Positions 8,824 through 17,080 of a stretch of DNA of 64,000 nt are shown one piece after another. A program made the translations under genes and the position numbers. How positions within the stretch are numbered: the stretch's first letter is position 1; the number at the start of each line of letters is the position of its first letter. The DNA is from JBBDYG01 sp040901765 (GTDB lineage: Bacteria; Planctomycetota; Planctomycetia; Pirellulales; Lacipirellulaceae). The notes beneath the pieces were generated by a model. The model did no database searches and was not told where the DNA came from. It saw only the letters and a list, made by a program, of their open reading frames with translations. The DNA is taken from NCBI GenBank assembly GCA_040901765.1, contig JBBDYG010000109.1, forward strand, positions 9,215 through 73,214. Reading direction: 5' to 3'.

Positions 8824-9822
8824 ATGACAACAACCGACCGCGCCTTCATTGCCGCATTTCAACGCGAGACACCGCCTGCCGTTGGGGCATCCGCGCAAGC
8901 ACCGTCGCTGGGGTCGCCTGCGCGAAGCTTGCCGGGAGCGGGTATTGAGGTCGTCTCGTTTGCCGTTTCCCAGCGACCGCTGGCCGCCGAAGTCCCGCGT
9001 GCCAAAGCGAAGTGGCCGTCACCGGTCGATTCCGCGACCGCGGCTCCTCGCTCACCGCACAAATTCATCTTGCATGGACCGCATCCCCGCCCGACGCCCA
9101 TCACGACGCTGCGGAGGCCGTTGTCGTCGTTCACCCAATCTCAAAGTGAGCTGGAAGAATTCCGCCCGGCGGTCGTTCTCCCGCGGCTAAAGTGGCCAGC
9201 CGTTTGCACTCAACTCGGCGCCGAGAATTCCGATCGGTTGACAACCGTCTTAGACGCGTTGGGGCGCGTAGCCGGCACCGGCACGAAAGTCATCGGTGTA
9301 GCCGGCACTAGGCTTGGCGGCGGTTGTACAACGGTGACCTTGGCCCTGGCGCGTCAGGCCGCCCGGCTGGGTCGACGCGTGGCGCTGTTGGAAGCCGATG
9401 CCACGTCCCCCAGCTTCGACGCTCAACTTGGCCTCACCGGCGCGCAAGGACTGGCGGATCTCCTGAAGGGGCAGGCCACTCTGCCGCAGATTGCCACCTA
9501 TGCCCACGATGACCGGGTGGCGGCGATCGCCTGGGGCGATTCTCCCGCCATCGAACTCGATGGCCGGCAGCGATTACAGCTTTCGCTTGCCGCAGGGCGG
9601 CTCCGCTTCGCCTTCGATCTGGTGCTGCTCGACCTGGGGACGTCAACGCCCGGCGATCGCTCCGGCCTCGATATCGTCGAGGCGATGCACGGCGACGCCC
9701 TCCTGCTGGTTGTCTCCGACCTCTGTCCGCCAGGTCGGCTCGCAGAAATTCAAGAGCAGCTTGAATCGAGTGGCCGGCCCCTACTGGGCATCATCGAAAA
9801 CGCCGCGTCCTCCGACCTCTGA
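8824..9822 (+). CDS. CpsD/MinD-like ATPase with altered P-loop
   Basis: A 332-residue protein. Residues 1-150 are Pro/Ala-rich and divergent. From about 155 it has the CpsD/CapB (MinD-superfamily) fold: VIGVAGTRLGGGCTTVTLALA where the deviant Walker A belongs, ALLEADATSPS for the A' motif, and FDLVLLDLG for Walker B. The P-loop lysine is missing: in GTRLGGGCTT (161-170) residue 168 is Cys, encoded TGT. No Tyr-rich C-terminal tail is present, so BY-kinase autophosphorylation is unlikely. It probably acts as a non-hydrolysing partner or binds nucleotide weakly. The ATG at 8824 follows the upstream stop by seven bases, and the ATPase gene at 9842 follows after 19. Confidence 0.75.
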   Translation: MTTTDRAFIAAFQRETPPAVGASAQAPSLGSPARSLPGAGIEVVSFAVSQRPLAAEVPRAKAKWPSPVDSATAAPRSPHKFILHGPHPRPTPITTLRRPLSSFTQSQSELEEFRPAVVLPRLKWPAVCTQLGAENSDRLTTVLDALGRVAGTGTKVIGVAGTRLGGGCTTVTLALARQAARLGRRVALLEADATSPSFDAQLGLTGAQGLADLLKGQATLPQIATYAHDDRVAAIAWGDSPAIELDGRQRLQLSLAAGRLRFAFDLVLLDLGTSTPGDRSGLDIVEAMHGDALLLVVSDLCPPGRLAEIQEQLESSGRPLLGIIENAASSDL

Positions 9823-9841
9823 CCTCGACCTCTTCCCAACC

Positions 9842-10660
9842 ATGCACGAAGAATACTGGCAATTGGAAACCAAGCCGTTCGAGCCGGTCTTCGAGCGGGG
9901 AATGTTTTACCCGCACGAGTCGCACACCGGGGCGCTGCTAAAGCTGCGCTACGCGCTGGAAAACCGGCGCGACGCGGCGTTGTTGGTCGGCCCCAGCGGC
10001 GTCGGCAAAACCTTGCTGGTGCGGCTTTTACACGACGAACTGCCCGACGAATTCCGGCCCGTCGTGCATTTGGTATTTCCGCAGATGTCGAGCCGCGATC
10101 TGCTCGTCTACCTCGCGGACCAACTCGGCGCACCGGCCGCGGAGTCGCCGCGGTTTTCCGTGGAGGAAAGCGTTATCCGGTTGCAGCATTTCTTGCAGCA
10201 AAACGCCAGCGCGGGCCGGCATGCCGTTGTGATCGTCGACGAAGCCCACCTGCTCGAAGATTGCGGAGCGCTAGAGACACTGCGGCTGTTACTCAACTTC
10301 AATGACGAGCGCCCGATCCTCACAGTGGTGCTGTTGGGCGAGCCGGCGCTGCTGTCGGCCGTCAGCCGGCTGCCGTCCCTTGAGGAGCGCCTGGCCGTGA
10401 AATCGCTGCTACGCTCGTTCACGCTTGCCGAGACGGCGATGTATGTCCGGCACCGCCTGCAAGCGGCCGGCGCGACCCGCGAAATCTTCACACCCCAGGC
10501 GCTCGAAGCCCTTCACTACGCCACGCAAGGCGTTCCCCGCCGCATCAACCGGCTGGGCGACCTCGCGCTGCTCGTCGGCTTCGCCGAAGGCCTGCCGGCG
10601 ATCGAGGCCGAGCAGATCGAATCGATCAGCCAGGAGTTGGTTGCCGTCGGCGCGGAGTAG
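9842..10660 (+). CDS. ExeA/GspA-like AAA ATPase
   Basis: A 272-residue AAA protein beginning MHEEYWQL and FERGMFYPHESH, the entry typical of ExeA-type ATPases (family openings resemble Y..FF.l...PF...). Walker A is GPSGVGKT (50-57), Walker B is VVIVDEAHLL, and a C-terminal helical lid includes GVPRRINRLGDLAL, the sensor-2 region. The C-terminal peptidoglycan-binding domain of some ExeA proteins is absent. Such ATPases work with type II secretion assembly or exopolysaccharide export loci. An in-frame extension upstream to 9491 overlaps the preceding gene and has non-coding character, so the ATG at 9842 is used. It completes the three-gene cassette. Confidence 0.85.
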   Translation: MHEEYWQLETKPFEPVFERGMFYPHESHTGALLKLRYALENRRDAALLVGPSGVGKTLLVRLLHDELPDEFRPVVHLVFPQMSSRDLLVYLADQLGAPAAESPRFSVEESVIRLQHFLQQNASAGRHAVVIVDEAHLLEDCGALETLRLLLNFNDERPILTVVLLGEPALLSAVSRLPSLEERLAVKSLLRSFTLAETAMYVRHRLQAAGATREIFTPQALEALHYATQGVPRRINRLGDLALLVGFAEGLPAIEAEQIESISQELVAVGAE

Positions 10661-10675
10661 CGCGCCACGTTGATA

Positions 10676-10938
10676 GTAGCTGAATTCGCAAGAATTCAGG
10701 CTATCCGGCACAATCTGAATTCTTGCGAAGTGGGTATCCACTTTGCTCAAGTGACCCCAACATGTAGTGCTGGACTACGGAAGATTATCCACGAACGCAC
10801 GATCGTTTACTACGGTATCGACTGGTCAAAACCATCGCCATCGAAGCAACACCCTACAAAAACCTCGTATCAGTCCAACCACAACCTATAGCGGCCACTT
10901 GATCGAAGTGGATACCCACTTCTTGCGAATTCAGCTAC
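10676..10938. repeat. Inverted-repeat element, possible mobile remnant
   Basis: The left end starts GTAGCTGAATTCGCAAGAA (10676), continues with a second palindromic unit, then GAAGTGGGTATCCACTT and CTCAAGTG. The right end, read on the other strand from 10938, is GTAGCTGAATTCGCAAGAA, GTGGGTATCCACTTC, then ATCAAGTGG, so the ends are inverted copies. The core of about 140 bases includes a frame reading VYYGIDWSK, like the start of IS110-family transposases (YxGIDWS/A-K). It resembles a MITE or deleted insertion sequence flanked by REP-like ends. Confidence 0.6.
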
Positions 10939-10965
10939 CTTCGGTTTTCGACCGCGGGTAACTTG

Positions 10966-12636
10966 CTACCAGCGTCGTCGCAGCAATCCCAGCGCAGCGC
11001 CACCCAGCATCAGCAAGACCAGGCTGCTCGGCTCGGGAATCACGCCGTTGCCGCTCCCTGGCGCGAGGGGGGTGAACGACCCGGGCGTGCCCGTGTCACC
11101 GCCGGGGTGGACGGTCACGTCGCCAAGCACTTCGTCGGCACTGTACGAATTGCCGGCCGGAGGAGCATCGAGCGCCCATGTCAGCGTGGTTCCTTCGCCG
11201 CCCGACTGCCCAAAGTTGGCCCTCCACGCATCGTAGTCGCCTTGGTCGATGATGCTGTTTGAGTCATCGCCATTGGCTCGCAGGTCGGTGGTCGAGCCGA
11301 GCGTATCGCGCCAAATCGTGTAATCGGCGCTATCGACTACTTCGTCGTCGTTGTAGTCGCCGACGAGTGGGCCGCCGCTGGTTGCGAAACTCGAAACGTA
11401 GATCGAAGAACTTCCGTTGGACTCCGGAAATCCGTTCGTGCCATCGGAGTAGAGCACTTCGGCGACGGTGTGATCGGTGGTGCGGGCCGGACTTGAACTG
11501 GATCCCGGCGTGGGATCGGTTTCCGATTGGTAAGCTGCCAAGCTGGGCCACAAGGCCACCAGATCACCGGGGGCGAGCGTCGTGAGATTCGAGACAGGAA
11601 TGTAGTTAATACCGCTGCCCCATGCCGCTTCGATTTGAGCCGGTGTCAGATCACTATTATAAAGCACGGCAATCCCTCCCTGGGAAATTGCTCCGCTCGT
11701 GATGTTCGCTGCCGAAAGGTTGGAATCGTCATCGTCGTCCAGCACGTAATTATTGGACAAGAAATCAATGTCGCTGCCCGTGTTATTGTAGACTTCGATC
11801 CACTCCCAACTCGCGTCCGGCGATGCCGGGCTGTGCATGATTTCAGTAATGAACAGCCCAGGCCCCGGTGTGCCTGTCGCGGAGCTGAACACGTCGCCGG
11901 GGTTGGCGTAATCATCGGAATTGTTGATTATTCCTTGCCCCACGGCTTCGGTGCTCGTCACCGCTCCCCGCGAGGGAACGGCGCTCGTCGAGCTGCGCTT
12001 CCATTGGGCGCCGTCGGAATTTAAACCATTGCCGGTCCATTCGATTGACGCCGGCGTATTCGAGGAACCGGGCCAGGGGAGGCTTTGAGCGTACGAGATG
12101 CCGACCAAGGCATTATCGAACGACCCGATCTCATCATCGTCCGGGTCCACGGTCCCCTTGTCATCAATGTCCATCGCGTAGTCGGCGTATGTGGCCCAGA
12201 TGCCCATCGAGCCGCCGCCGCTATTGACGAGCGCGGGAAAGAAATCCGCCGAAATCAAGGGCACACTTGCACTCAGGCCCCAGGCGTCGCGAAATAACTG
12301 AGCATTGTGATTTGAGGGCGAGCCGTTGCTGACAAAGCCATCGTAGATGACCGCCACCCCACCAGCGGGAATGATCGTGTTCATCGAGTTCGCGTTAATG
12401 TTGGGGGTGGACCCTGGCAGCAATGGATCGTCTCCAATCCGGTCCATGTAGGTGTCCAATAAATCGACATCCACCGCTCCTGTGTTGCGCACCTCGAACC
12501 ATTCCCAGCTATTCACGTCGTCGCCATTGGGGTTGTACAAGATCTCGGTAATCTCCAAGTCGGCGACGGCGGAGTTGGAGAGCGACAATACGATCGCGAG
12601 CATCGAGAAACTCGCGGCGGATAAAATACGGTTCAT
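10966..12636 (-). CDS. Lamin-tail, dockerin and PEP-CTERM surface protein
   Basis: A 556-residue exported protein. The start at 12636 is preceded by GAGGAAC and opens a signal peptide (residues 1-25, ending SAVA). Two lamin-tail domains follow, recognised by LEITEILYNPNG...SWEWFEVRNTG at about 26-55 and FITEIMHSPASPDASWEWIEVYNNTG near 265-290. Next is a dockerin-like pair of calcium loops (GDYNDDEVVDSADYTIWRD and SIIDQGDYDAWRANFG), then the sorting tail VIPEPSSLVLLML...RRRW. Lamin-tail domains occur in secreted bacterial nucleases and surface proteins, but no catalytic domain is visible here. It diverges from the endonuclease-like gene at 12938, which shares dockerin and PEP features. Confidence 0.85.
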   Translation of the reverse strand: MNRILSAASFSMLAIVLSLSNSAVADLEITEILYNPNGDDVNSWEWFEVRNTGAVDVDLLDTYMDRIGDDPLLPGSTPNINANSMNTIIPAGGVAVIYDGFVSNGSPSNHNAQLFRDAWGLSASVPLISADFFPALVNSGGGSMGIWATYADYAMDIDDKGTVDPDDDEIGSFDNALVGISYAQSLPWPGSSNTPASIEWTGNGLNSDGAQWKRSSTSAVPSRGAVTSTEAVGQGIINNSDDYANPGDVFSSATGTPGPGLFITEIMHSPASPDASWEWIEVYNNTGSDIDFLSNNYVLDDDDDSNLSAANITSGAISQGGIAVLYNSDLTPAQIEAAWGSGINYIPVSNLTTLAPGDLVALWPSLAAYQSETDPTPGSSSSPARTTDHTVAEVLYSDGTNGFPESNGSSSIYVSSFATSGGPLVGDYNDDEVVDSADYTIWRDTLGSTTDLRANGDDSNSIIDQGDYDAWRANFGQSGGEGTTLTWALDAPPAGNSYSADEVLGDVTVHPGGDTGTPGSFTPLAPGSGNGVIPEPSSLVLLMLGGAALGLLRRRW

Positions 12637-12937
12637 CAGAGTTCGTTCCTCAACCGGGGCAAAAAGTCGTGAAGCCTGTGGAGACTGCAACCGAATGGCA
12701 TCGTGACGCGTTTGGGAGGCGGGTTTCCGCTATCGGCAATCAGTGCAATAGCTCTGATCGTAACTGTTCGCTCTTGTAGGTCAACGAACCCACTGCTTGA
12801 AAAGGAATTTTTAACCAAATCTTCGCAAAGAACGGAATCGCGCATGGCCTGTTGGCTGGCCTTCCATAAAGCGAGCCAGCAAGGCTTCTCTCAGGTACCA
12901 TAGAAGCTTTGGCCTCGACCGTTTAGAGAAATCCCCG
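12637..12937. other. Divergent intergenic region
   Basis: These 301 bases separate two divergent exported-protein genes and must hold both promoters. An imperfect hairpin lies at about 12845-12885 (TTGGCTGGC against GCCAGC). No clear -35/-10 pair or operator was found. Confidence 0.4.
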
Positions 12938-14623
12938 ATGATTTGCGCCGCTCGCCCTTTGCGACCCCCGTTTCAATCCCTGGTTCGCGCGTACGCACCC
13001 CTTGCCGCATGGTGCTTGGTAAGCCTCGGGGCAGCCTCCGCCCAAGCGCAGCTCCGCATCGTCACCTACAACACCGCCACCGGAAACCCAGGCGGCGGCG
13101 TGCAGACGGCCCGCGCCGGCGCAGCCACGGTGCTGGAGGCGATTGGACTCGAAAGCAAAATGGGCATTGCCAAGCCGATCGACGTGCTGTTGCTTCAAGA
13201 GCAATACACCGTGCAGATTTCGACCCAGTCGTTCGCTGACGAAATGAACGACATCTACAACACAGGAGTTTATCAGCGCGGCACGCTCAATGCCCTGACC
13301 AGCTCCCTTAACCGCAGCGGCGGCGGGCCGGGAATTGTCTTCAACTCCGCTGCCGTCGAGTTGCTGGAAGAAATTCGCTTCGGTCTCGTCAGCGACGACC
13401 ATCAACCGCGCTCCGCCATGCGCTACAAGCTTCGGCCGGTCGGCTACGGCGACGATGCCATTTTCTACGTCTACAACGACCACTACAAATCCGACACCGG
13501 ATTGGAGAATGAGGCCCGCCGACTTGAAGAGGCTCAAGCAGTTCGCGCGAACGCCGATACGCTCGGCGACGGCGCCCACGTCCTCTACGTGGGCGACTTC
13601 AACATTCAATCGGCCAGCGACGACATGTACCAATGGCTCACGAGCGATGGCCCCGGAAAGGCGTACGATTCAATCGACCAAACCGCGTCATGGCACAACA
13701 GCAACACGTTGCGCTGGACGCACACCCAAAGCCCCGTGGCGACCGGCGCGGGCGGATTAACCGGCGGCGGCATAGACGACCGATTCGACTTTCAACTCGT
13801 CACTGCGGCGTTCGACGACGGCCTGGGTCTGAGCATCATCGACGGCACCTACCGGGCCTTTGGAAACAACGGCACCCACGTCTGTTGCGGTAGCTCGATC
13901 GACACCGGCACCGGCGCCTCGCCCGCCGTACTCGGCGCGTTGATGACCGCCAGCGACCATCTGCCGGTCGTGGCCGATTACCAGCTCCCGGCCATCATGC
14001 AGGCCATTGCCGGCAACGTGTCCGCGAGTTTAGAGCTAGGCCAGACGTTTAGTCTTGACGTGGTCGTCGCGAACGCCGCCAACGTGGTCACCGCCATCGG
14101 CGCCGACCTGCTTCGTTACTCGCTTACCACGTCGGGCGATCTGTCGGGCGCTTTTCTGAACCGCACGGACGCCGCACTCGGCGACGGCAACTTGCACCTG
14201 GTCGGCTTCGACACTTCGACCCTCGGCCCCAAATCGGGCACGATCCAAATCGCAAGCACGAGTCAGCAAGTCGCCAATGGCTTAATCAACATCCCCGTCA
14301 ATTACACGGTAATCGCCGCGGGCATTCCCGGCGATTATAATGGCAACGGCGGCGGCGACGCGGCCGACTACACCGTCTGGCGCGATTCGCTGAACGCGTC
14401 GGTCGCCACCGGCACCGGCGCCGACGGCAGCCCCGATGGCGTCGTCAACAGCGCCGACTACGACGTGTGGCGGGCGAACTTCGGCGCAATGACCGGCGGC
14501 GCAGCCCGCACGGCTGTGCCCGAGCCGCATCTAACCGCGACGCTGTTTGCGATTTTGTTCGCGGGCGCCGTTGCTTATTGCCGCAAGCCGGGACACGAGC
14601 TACGATTGTCATATGAACGGTGA
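12938..14623 (+). CDS. Exported endonuclease/phosphatase-like protein, dockerin, PEP tail
   Basis: A 561-residue protein with a signal peptide (to about residue 37, ASAQAQ). An endonuclease/exonuclease/phosphatase domain follows: LRIVTYNTAT with the metal-binding Asn, LLLQEQ with the metal Glu, YNDHYKS with the catalytic His, VGDFNIQ with the Asp/Asn pair, and SDHLPVVADY with the terminal Asp-His. All key positions are present, so it should be active on phosphodiesters or phosphomonoesters outside the membrane. Dockerin-like loops (GDYNGNGGGDAADYTVWRD and VVNSADYDVWRANFG) and the tail AVPEPHLTATLFAIL follow. The tail is atypical because RKPGHELRLSYER replaces a short basic end. Its stop overlaps the next start. 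Confidence 0.82.
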   Translation: MICAARPLRPPFQSLVRAYAPLAAWCLVSLGAASAQAQLRIVTYNTATGNPGGGVQTARAGAATVLEAIGLESKMGIAKPIDVLLLQEQYTVQISTQSFADEMNDIYNTGVYQRGTLNALTSSLNRSGGGPGIVFNSAAVELLEEIRFGLVSDDHQPRSAMRYKLRPVGYGDDAIFYVYNDHYKSDTGLENEARRLEEAQAVRANADTLGDGAHVLYVGDFNIQSASDDMYQWLTSDGPGKAYDSIDQTASWHNSNTLRWTHTQSPVATGAGGLTGGGIDDRFDFQLVTAAFDDGLGLSIIDGTYRAFGNNGTHVCCGSSIDTGTGASPAVLGALMTASDHLPVVADYQLPAIMQAIAGNVSASLELGQTFSLDVVVANAANVVTAIGADLLRYSLTTSGDLSGAFLNRTDAALGDGNLHLVGFDTSTLGPKSGTIQIASTSQQVANGLINIPVNYTVIAAGIPGDYNGNGGGDAADYTVWRDSLNASVATGTGADGSPDGVVNSADYDVWRANFGAMTGGAARTAVPEPHLTATLFAILFAGAVAYCRKPGHELRLSYER

Positions 14624-14969
14624 TTCTATGACTCCCGAACTTGCTTCGTCGTCGTCCGCTTTCGCACGGTTATTCGACCCTGTCGCCGCTTGTTTTACAT
14701 CGGACGTGGCCGAGAAGGTGGCTCTCGTGCGAGCCGATGATCTCACACAAGCGCGTATTGACGAGCTCGCCGAAAAATGCAATGAGGGCGAGCTTACGTC
14801 TGAAGAACTCGCGGAATACGAGGCCTTCGCTTTGGGGGCAGAAATGCTGGCTGTATTGCAGGCCCAAGCCCGTCGCGTGGGTAAGCATTCCAATTTGACT
14901 CTTGGCCCCGGAGGGGCCGGGGCATGTAGCCAGGGCCGTAAGGCCCTGGAGAATTGCGACCATAACTGA
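14613..14969 (+). CDS. Small planctomycete protein with repeat-derived tail
   Basis: A 118-residue protein. ATG at 14613 overlaps the stop of the previous gene, and a second ATG at 14628 (MTPELAS) is equally possible. Residues 45-90 (ARIDELAEKCNEGELTSEELAEYEAFALGAEML...LQAQARR) match a small helical family common in planctomycetes that normally ends soon after this point. No function is known to me. The last ~25 residues (from GKHSNL on) are encoded by the dispersed repeat starting near 14902, so the native end was probably replaced when the repeat inserted. The gene may be a fragment, or simply carry a neutral new tail. In many genomes a nuclease gene follows this family, but none does here. 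Confidence 0.6.
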   Translation: MNGDSMTPELASSSSAFARLFDPVAACFTSDVAEKVALVRADDLTQARIDELAEKCNEGELTSEELAEYEAFALGAEMLAVLQAQARRVGKHSNLTLGPGGAGACSQGRKALENCDHN

Positions 14970-15110
14970 ATAAGCCCCAGAGGGGCGACATTAATTACGA
15001 TACTCTACCGTGTCGTAATGTCGCCCCTCCGGGGCTTACTGATCCGCGCTCGACCAATTCCAGGGCCTATCGGCCCTGGCTACACGACTTCGCCCCTCCA
15101 GGGCGAGCAT
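14902..15110. repeat. Large imperfect palindrome with GTAG-type units
   Basis: Nested inverted repeats. GTAGCCAGGGCC...GGCCCTGG (14926-14949) matches CCAGGGCC...GGCCCTGGCTAC (15060-15083) in inverse orientation. Inside them AGCCCCAGAGGGGCGACA (from about 14973) faces its complement TGTCGCCCCTCCGGGGCT (to about 15039) across a TACGA/TCGTA centre. An outer GGCCCCGGAGGGGCC unit lies at 14904-14918. It fills the space between the small gene and larB. Confidence 0.75.
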
Positions 15111-15201
15111 ACTCGCTTACCCAGAATTCTGGCGCTTACCCTCCCACCATGGCGGCGTAGAACCGAACGCGTTGCTTCTTATCTTTCGCGCATGGTTTTG
15201 C

Positions 15202-15996
15202 ATGAATCACGACGCGTTTCACGATCTGGCTCACCGACTCCTTTCCGGCGAGCTTACGCCGGCCGAGTTCGCCCACATCGCCGTGGGAACGCGCAGTGAA
15301 GCGCACGCCGTGCGGCTTGATGCGCACGCCGCCACGATCGACATCGACCGCCAGCGGCGTTGTGGGTTTCCAGAAGTGATCTTCGCCGAGGGCAAATCGG
15401 CCGAGGCCCTGCGCGCGATTGCCGCCGCGCATTTGGAACGTGGCGAGGAGCTTCTCGCGACGCGCATGTCACCGGACAAGGCCGCCGGTCTGGCCGCCGA
15501 TTTTCCAACCGCCCAGTACAACCCCATCGGCCGCACCTGGCGAGTTTCACCAACGAGCGATGCGCCAGACCGCGAGCGAGTTGGCCACGTGGCCGTCATC
15601 ACCGCCGGCACCAGCGATTTGAGCGTGGCGGAAGAGGCCCGCGAAACGGTCGACTGGATGGGAGTTCGCGCGACGATGGTCCACGACGTCGGCGTGGCCG
15701 GTCCCCACCGCTTGCCGGAACGGCTGGCGGAGTTCGCGGATGCCGACGCGATTGTGGTGGTGGCCGGTATGGAGGGCGCGCTCCCCAGCGTCGTTGGCGG
15801 TTACGTCCCCTGCCCCGTCATTGCGGTCCCCACGAGCGTCGGCTACGGCGCCAGCCTGGGTGGCATCGCCGCGCTGCTTGGAATGCTCAATAGTTGCGCG
15901 GCCAATGTGGCCGTCGTCAATATCGACGCGGGATTCAAAGCCGGTTACCTGGCGGGTTTGATCGCCAGTCGACGAAACTCGAATCACGGAGAATAA
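15202..15996 (+). CDS. larB: Nickel-pincer cofactor biosynthesis protein LarB
   Basis: A 264-residue protein of the LarB/PurE-like family. The N-terminal part has the family motif GFPEVIFAEGKS. The C-terminal PurE-like domain shows VAVITAGTSDLSVAEEA, MVHDVGVAGPHRLP, VVAGMEGALPSVVGG and PVIAVPTSVGYGAS. LarB carboxylates and hydrolyses nicotinic acid adenine dinucleotide, the first step towards the nickel-pincer nucleotide of lactate racemase and related enzymes. larC and larE, which complete the pathway, are not in this window. Next comes nnrD, also nicotinamide-nucleotide-related. The ATG at 15202 aligns with the family start, although no clear SD is present. Confidence 0.93.
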   Translation: MNHDAFHDLAHRLLSGELTPAEFAHIAVGTRSEAHAVRLDAHAATIDIDRQRRCGFPEVIFAEGKSAEALRAIAAAHLERGEELLATRMSPDKAAGLAADFPTAQYNPIGRTWRVSPTSDAPDRERVGHVAVITAGTSDLSVAEEARETVDWMGVRATMVHDVGVAGPHRLPERLAEFADADAIVVVAGMEGALPSVVGGYVPCPVIAVPTSVGYGASLGGIAALLGMLNSCAANVAVVNIDAGFKAGYLAGLIASRRNSNHGE

Positions 15997-16068
15997 CCAC
16001 AAAGGCTCGAAGGACACAAAGGATAAAGCTCTTGCGTCCCACTTCGTGCCCTTCGTGCCGTTGTGGTT
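15995..16068. repeat. Imperfect inverted repeat, AACCAC-ACGAAG family
   Basis: The left arm AACCACAAAGGCTCGAAGG begins within the larB stop codon. The right arm, on the other strand, reads AACCACAACGGCACGAAGG. The family is shared with 3319-3452. It separates larB from nnrD and could form a hairpin in a read-through transcript. Confidence 0.65.
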
Positions 16069-16083
16069 TAATTTGATCGTCCA

Positions 16084-16950
16084 ATGAGCGACCTTCCCCG
16101 ATTACCGCCGCGCGACCGCACGGGCCATAAGGGCGAATATGGCCGCGCGCTGCTGGTGGGCGGGTCGCGTGGAATGACGGGCGCGATTGCGATGGCTGGT
16201 ATGGCGGCGCTGCGAGGTGGCGCGGGACTTGTTACATTGGCCGTCCCGCGCACCGTACAGGACATCGTTGCGACTTATCACCCCGCTGTGATGACGCTTG
16301 GCCTGGCAGATGATGGCGATCGCTTTAAGAGTGCCGCCGCGGACGAACTGCTGCGTCATTCGCAAAGTGCAACCGCATTGGCGCTAGGCCCTGGCCTAGG
16401 ACGGTCGGCCGATTTGACCGAACTTGTCGAACGGCTGTATCGCGAAATCTCTCCGCCGATGATTATCGATGCCGACGGCCTGAACGCCTTGGCCGAGCGG
16501 CCAAACGCGCTCGCTCAACCCGGCGGCCCGCGAATTCTTACGCCCCACCCCGCCGAGTTCGCACGACTATTCGGCGGCGGACTGAAAGCATCGGACGTAG
16601 CGACCCACGAGCAGGACCGCATCCATTTCGCCGGCGAACTGGCCCGGCGCGATCAAACCGGCCGGACCGTCGTCGTGCTTAAAGGCCATCGCTCGGTGAT
16701 CGCGGATCCCAAGCGGCATTCAATCAACGAAACCGGCAATCCCGGCATGGCCACCGGCGGAACGGGCGACGTGCTGACGGGGCTGGTAACGGCCCTGGTG
16801 TGCCAGAAACTGAGCGTGTGGGACGCTGCCCGGTTAGGGGTGTATCTGCACGGCAAGGCGGGCGACCTTGCAGCGGAAAATTTCGGCCAGATCTCGCTGA
16901 CCGCCACCGACCTGATCGATTATCTGCCCGTGGCGTTTCAATCGCTATAA
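16084..16950 (+). CDS. nnrD: ADP-dependent NAD(P)H-hydrate dehydratase
   Basis: A 288-residue ribokinase-fold protein. Family motifs are GHKGEYGRALLVGGSRGMTGA near the start, ALGPGLGR, the DADGLNAL loop, LTPHPAEFARL, and NPGMATGGTGDVLTG, which holds the catalytic Asp of the GTGD motif. The enzyme uses ADP to dehydrate S-NADHX and S-NADPHX, repairing damaged nicotinamide cofactors. The epimerase half (NnrE), often fused N-terminally, is absent, so this is the single-domain form. It follows larB by about 90 bases, with a dispersed repeat between them. Confidence 0.93.
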   Translation: MSDLPRLPPRDRTGHKGEYGRALLVGGSRGMTGAIAMAGMAALRGGAGLVTLAVPRTVQDIVATYHPAVMTLGLADDGDRFKSAAADELLRHSQSATALALGPGLGRSADLTELVERLYREISPPMIIDADGLNALAERPNALAQPGGPRILTPHPAEFARLFGGGLKASDVATHEQDRIHFAGELARRDQTGRTVVVLKGHRSVIADPKRHSINETGNPGMATGGTGDVLTGLVTALVCQKLSVWDAARLGVYLHGKAGDLAAENFGQISLTATDLIDYLPVAFQSL

Positions 16951-17080
16951 TGCGGCAAACCGAATCGATGTTTTTCGGTGGGATGTCTCCACTTCGACGA
17001 TTGTGGGAAAAAGCTGCCTCAGACTCACTCCCGAGACCGTATAGTAACTACGGCAGCTTTTCTTTGAGTTGGAGAGACCA

